The notes under the pieces: generated by a model | What the model saw: the letters and a program-made list of their open reading frames with translations, nothing else | Told to the model about the DNA's origin: nothing | Database searches by the model: none | Assembly: GCA_020252645.1 (NCBI GenBank) | Contig: JADCCN010000015.1 | Coordinates: 50,043 to 114,042 of the forward strand | Direction of reading: 5' to 3' | Origin: Methylobacterium sp. | GTDB taxonomy: Bacteria > Pseudomonadota > Alphaproteobacteria > Rhizobiales > Beijerinckiaceae | Length of the DNA stretch: 64,000 nt | Translations under genes and position numbers: made by a program | Part shown: one piece after another, positions 60,931 through 64,000 of the stretch | Layout: each line of letters begins with the position of its first letter | Numbering within the stretch: position 1 is the stretch's first letter

Positions 60931-62060
60931 CCGGCAGTTCTTCTCCACCTGTCACCTTCACGCTTCACGCCAGGGATGGCGCGGCCCGCACGGGCGTGTT
61001 CGCCATGCCGCGCGGGGATATCCGCACGCCCGCCTTCATGCCCGTGGGCACCGCCGGCACGGTGAAGGGGCTTTATATGGAGCAGGTGAGGGGCGCCGGC
61101 GCGGATATCATCCTCGGCAACACCTATCACCTCATGCTCCGGCCGGGGGCAGAGCGCGTGGCGCGGCTCGGCGGCCTGCACGAGATGGCCCGCTGGCCAT
61201 ACCCCATCCTCACGGATAGCGGCGGCTTCCAGGTGATGTCGCTCTCGGCGCTGCGAAAGCTCAACGAAAAGGGCGTGACCTTTCAATCGCATATCGATGG
61301 GTCGAAGCACGAACTCACGCCCGAGCGCTCGGTCGAGATCCAGTTGCTGCTCGACAGCGACATCATCATGCAGCTCGACGAGTGCATCCGCCTTCCCGCA
61401 CCGGAGAAGGAAGTGGAGCGCGCCATGCGCCTGTCGCTTCGCTGGGGGGAGCGCTCGAAATCCGCTTTCGGTCGCCAGCCGGGCCGCGCGCTCTTCGGCA
61501 TCGTGCAGGGCGGGACCCTGCCGCATCTGCGCCGCGAGAGTGCAGAGGCGCTCGCGGCACTCGATCTGCCGGGCTATGCCATCGGTGGCCTCGCGGTGGG
61601 CGAGCCGCAGGCGCAGATGCTCGCGACCATCGAGGCGACCGAGCCTTATCTTCCGCGGGAGAAGCCGCGCTACCTGATGGGCGTGGGCACGCCCGATGAC
61701 ATCCTCGAGGCGATCCGGCGCGGGGTGGATATGTTCGATTGCGTCATGCCCACGCGCGCCGGCCGCCACGGCACGGCCTATACGCGCCACGGCAAACTCA
61801 ACCTGCGCAACGCCAGATATGCCGAGGAGAGGCGGCCCATGGACGAAACCTCATCCTGCCCCGCCGCGTGCGATTATTCGCTGGCCTATCTGCATCACCT
61901 CACGAAATCGGGCGAGATCCTGGGGCAGATGCTGCTGACCTGGAACAACATCGCCTATTACCAGCAGCTTGTGGCGGGCGCACGCGCAGCCATTGCCGCG
62001 GGGCGCTATGCGGACTACGTTTTGGAGACCAGGGAAGGCTGGGCGCGGGGCGCGCCATGA
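60927..62060 (+). CDS. tgt: tRNA-guanine transglycosylase, zinc site altered
   Basis: Exchanges G34 for preQ1 in tRNAs with GUN anticodons, the step before QueA. 377 aa. Catalytic Asp97 ([10 protein letters not shown]) and Asp271 (FDCVMPTR) are present. The structural zinc motif C-x-C-x2-C...H of E. coli and Zymomonas Tgt is replaced by [10 protein letters not shown] (only Cys311 and Cys315), with His323/324 kept. So the usual three-Cys site is missing at least one ligand. Overlaps queA by 4 nt. Confidence 0.94.
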   Translation: MTGSSSPPVTFTLHARDGAARTGVFAMPRGDIRTPAFMPVGTAGTVKGLYMEQVRGAGADIILGNTYHLMLRPGAERVARLGGLHEMARWPYPILTDSGGFQVMSLSALRKLNEKGVTFQSHIDGSKHELTPERSVEIQLLLDSDIIMQLDECIRLPAPEKEVERAMRLSLRWGERSKSAFGRQPGRALFGIVQGGTLPHLRRESAEALAALDLPGYAIGGLAVGEPQAQMLATIEATEPYLPREKPRYLMGVGTPDDILEAIRRGVDMFDCVMPTRAGRHGTAYTRHGKLNLRNARYAEERRPMDETSSCPAACDYSLAYLHHLTKSGEILGQMLLTWNNIAYYQQLVAGARAAIAAGRYADYVLETREGWARGAP

Positions 62061-62086
62061 AGCCATCCCGAAAGCCGGAGAGCTTC

Positions 62087-63757
62087 ATGCCGAGCGATAT
62101 CGAGATTGCGCGCGCCGCACGCCTTCAGCCCATTGGCGCCATCGCGGAAAAGCTCGGCATCCCCGAAGAGGCGCTCTCCGCCTACGGCAAGCACATCGCC
62201 AAGGTCGATCTCGACTGGCTGAAAACCCACGGCAAGGAGCCGGGCAAGCTCGTGCTCGTGACGGCCATCAACCCGACACCGGCCGGCGAGGGGAAGACCA
62301 CGACCACGGTCGGCCTCGGAGATGCCCTCAACCGCATCGGGAAGAAGACCGTCATCGCCCTTCGCGAACCCTCGCTCGGGCCCTGTTTCGGGGTCAAGGG
62401 CGGGGCGGCCGGCGGCGGCTATGCGCAGATCGTGCCGATGGAGCAGATCAACCTGCATTTCACGGGTGATTTCCACGCGATCAGCGCCGCGCATAACCTG
62501 CTCTCGGCCATGCTCGACAACCACATCTACTGGGGCAATGCGCTGGGAATCGATGCCCGCCGCATCACCTGGCGGCGCGCGCTCGACATGAACGACCGCT
62601 CGCTGCGCGGCCTCGTCTCCTCGCTGGGCGGAGTGGCCAACGGCTTCCCGCGCGAGGATGGCTTCGACATCACCGTCGCCTCCGAGGTGATGGCGGCCTT
62701 CTGCCTCGCGGAGAGCCTCGCCGATCTCGAGGCGCGCCTCGCGCGGATCATCGTGGCGGAAACCCGCGACCGGAGGCCCGTGACCGCAGCCGACCTCAAG
62801 GCCAACGGCGCGATGACCGTGCTCTTGAAGGATGCGCTGCAACCCAACCTGGTGCAGACGCTGGAAGGCAGCCCCGCCTTCGTTCATGGCGGGCCCTTCG
62901 CGAATATCGCGCATGGCTGCAATTCGCTCATCGCCACGAAAAGCGCGCTCTCGCTTGGCGATTTCGTCGTCACCGAAGCGGGCTTCGGCGCCGATCTCGG
63001 CGCGGAGAAGTTCCTCGACATCAAGTGCCGCATGGGTGGGCTCATGCCCGCTGCCGTCGTGATCGTCGCGACCTTGCGGGCGCTGAAGATGCATGGCGGC
63101 GTCGCAAAAGCCGATCTCGCCCGACCCAACATCGCCGCCCTGCGCGCGGGCTTCGTCAATCTCGCGCGGCACATCGGCAATATTCGCAAATTCGGCCTCG
63201 AACCGGTCGTCGCGATCAACCATTTCTCCGCCGACAGCGCGGAGGAGGAGGCGGAGTTGATCCGCCTCGTGAAGGAGGAGGCAAAGGCCGAGGCTTTCCT
63301 CTGCAGGCACTGGGCGGAAGGCGGCAAGGGCGCGGAAGCCCTGGCGCGGCGCGTGGCGGAGATCGCCGAGGCCGGGAGCGCGCGCTTCCAGCCGATCTAT
63401 CCCGATGCGATGCCCCTCGCTGAAAAAATGCGCAAGATCGCCCGCGAGATCTATGGCGCGGCGGATATCGCGATCGCGCCGGATGCCGCGGCCAGGATCG
63501 CTCGGTTCGAGGAAATGGGCTTCGGGCATCTCCCGGTCTGCGTCGCGAAGACGCAAGTTTCCTTTTCTTCCGATCCGAAACTGCTGGGGGCACCCTCCGG
63601 CCATGTCGTGCCGGTGCGCGATTGCATGCTCCTGGCAGGCGCAGGCTTCGTCGTGATGATCTGCGGCGATATCCTGCGCATGCCCGGCCTGCCACGAGAA
63701 CCTGCGGCGGAGCGCATCCACCTCACCGCGGATGGCGTGGTGGAAGGCCTGTTCTGA
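62087..63757 (+). CDS. fhs: Formate-tetrahydrofolate ligase
   Basis: Makes 10-formyl-THF from formate, THF and ATP, feeding one-carbon metabolism. 556 aa, the family size. P-loop [12 protein letters not shown] at about 62-73; [22 protein letters not shown] and [10 protein letters not shown] are hallmark segments. I use ATG at 62087 ([11 protein letters not shown]) because GGAG is 7 nt upstream and homologues begin there; ATG at 62057, overlapping the tgt stop, would add 10 residues. Expected to be co-transcribed with queA-tgt. Confidence 0.94.
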   Translation: MPSDIEIARAARLQPIGAIAEKLGIPEEALSAYGKHIAKVDLDWLKTHGKEPGKLVLVTAINPTPAGEGKTTTTVGLGDALNRIGKKTVIALREPSLGPCFGVKGGAAGGGYAQIVPMEQINLHFTGDFHAISAAHNLLSAMLDNHIYWGNALGIDARRITWRRALDMNDRSLRGLVSSLGGVANGFPREDGFDITVASEVMAAFCLAESLADLEARLARIIVAETRDRRPVTAADLKANGAMTVLLKDALQPNLVQTLEGSPAFVHGGPFANIAHGCNSLIATKSALSLGDFVVTEAGFGADLGAEKFLDIKCRMGGLMPAAVVIVATLRALKMHGGVAKADLARPNIAALRAGFVNLARHIGNIRKFGLEPVVAINHFSADSAEEEAELIRLVKEEAKAEAFLCRHWAEGGKGAEALARRVAEIAEAGSARFQPIYPDAMPLAEKMRKIAREIYGAADIAIAPDAAARIARFEEMGFGHLPVCVAKTQVSFSSDPKLLGAPSGHVVPVRDCMLLAGAGFVVMICGDILRMPGLPREPAAERIHLTADGVVEGLF

Positions 63758-63761
63758 TCGG

Positions 63762-63880
63762 ATATCTGCATCGTCAGATCGGACGCTCTATCTCTGTGCT
63801 TTATCGCATTTTCTTCACGCGAACCGGCATCCATCCCCGCCTTCGCTGGGACATGCTTCGCTTGAAGATGCTCTAGAGGC
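63762..63880. repeat. Rhizobial-type palindromic repeat, copy A2 (expanded)
   Basis: Begins just after the fhs stop. Contains GCATTTTCTTCACGCGAACC at 63806-63825, the complement of the repeat core found in serS, and ends with GATGCTCTAG like copy A1. Compared with A1 it carries about 25 extra bases (roughly 63832-63860) after GGCATCCAT. May end fhs transcription. Confidence 0.7.
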
Positions 63881-63902
63881 TATTGCAATGCGGCAGGGGG
63901 TG

Positions 63903-64000
63903 CTAGAGCATGATGTGTTCAGACGGAAGCACATCATGCTCTTCTCTTATTGTTATCGCATGCTTTTTTGTGAAAAACCGGATTCCACTTTTTCACAGCA
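63903..64000. repeat. Double-hairpin repeat, copy B2 (cut by window end)
   Basis: Same order as B1 at 32482: CTAGAGCATGATGTG hairpin, then the GCATGCTTTTTTGTG hairpin. The 98 bases present differ from B1 at three positions (in the CTT-TT-TT-TCGCAT linker). The window ends before the last arm is complete. It directly follows A2. Confidence 0.88.

Overview
The window is chromosomal DNA from a high-G+C alphaproteobacterium, most likely a member of Hyphomicrobiales (Rhizobiales). I do not name a genus. Evidence for this placement: the gene run argS - SPOR protein - nagZ - scpA - scpB - tatABC - serS - surE - pcm - nlpD, followed by yajC - secD - secF; a LexA box of the alphaproteobacterial GAAC-N7-GAAC type in front of ssb; a DUF1127 small protein; a malic enzyme fused to a phosphotransacetylase-like domain; and short intergenic palindromes of the kind scattered through rhizobial genomes. 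I see no rRNA, tRNA, prophage, insertion sequence or CRISPR array.

Layout. 1-6.7 kb: 5'-truncated exopolyphosphatase, a chemoreceptor, RNase D and aspartyl-tRNA synthetase. 6.8-16.7 kb: a surface-glycan block with an ABC exporter, two family 2 glycosyltransferases, an FkbM methyltransferase, a GT61-like protein, an unrecognised possible transferase, a GT11 fucosyltransferase, an AsnB-type amidotransferase and a tyrosine phosphatase. Genes alternate strand and several 3' ends overlap. 17-22 kb: maeB, a large membrane-anchored protein of unknown function and the Fe-S carrier ErpA. 22-37.5 kb: the housekeeping run named above, broken by one orphan ABC ATPase between scpB and tatA. 37.8-44.6 kb: a DUF815 ATPase, yajC-secDF, homologues of complex I assembly factors NDUFAF3 and NDUFAF6, and trmFO. 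44.9-57.3 kb: a DUF1127 protein, uvrA and ssb divergent around an SOS operator, a LysE exporter, a rhodanese, an Lrp regulator, a MarC protein, an HD-GYP protein, gyrA and ppk2. 57.5-63.8 kb: a HAD phosphatase, coaD, two cyclophilins, queA, tgt and fhs.

Most genes work in core processes: protein export (Tat, SecDF-YajC), chromosome segregation (ScpAB), envelope upkeep (NagZ, NlpD-like, SPOR), translation (AspRS, ArgRS, SerRS, QueA/Tgt, TrmFO) and SOS repair (UvrA, SSB).

The most unusual signal lies inside aminoacyl-tRNA synthetase genes. serS carries an in-frame segment of about 36% G+C that adds roughly 77 residues just before the active-site T-A-E motif. Further on it carries a second in-frame insert of about 24 residues whose DNA is a copy, on the opposite strand, of the palindromic repeat found between genes elsewhere in the window (a 16-nt exact match to one copy and 15/17 nt to another). 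aspS has a low-G+C patch adding about 48 residues. A copy of the same repeat also supplies the stop codon of rnd. This resembles the protein-coding palindromic elements known from Rickettsia, but here it uses a rhizobial-type repeat.
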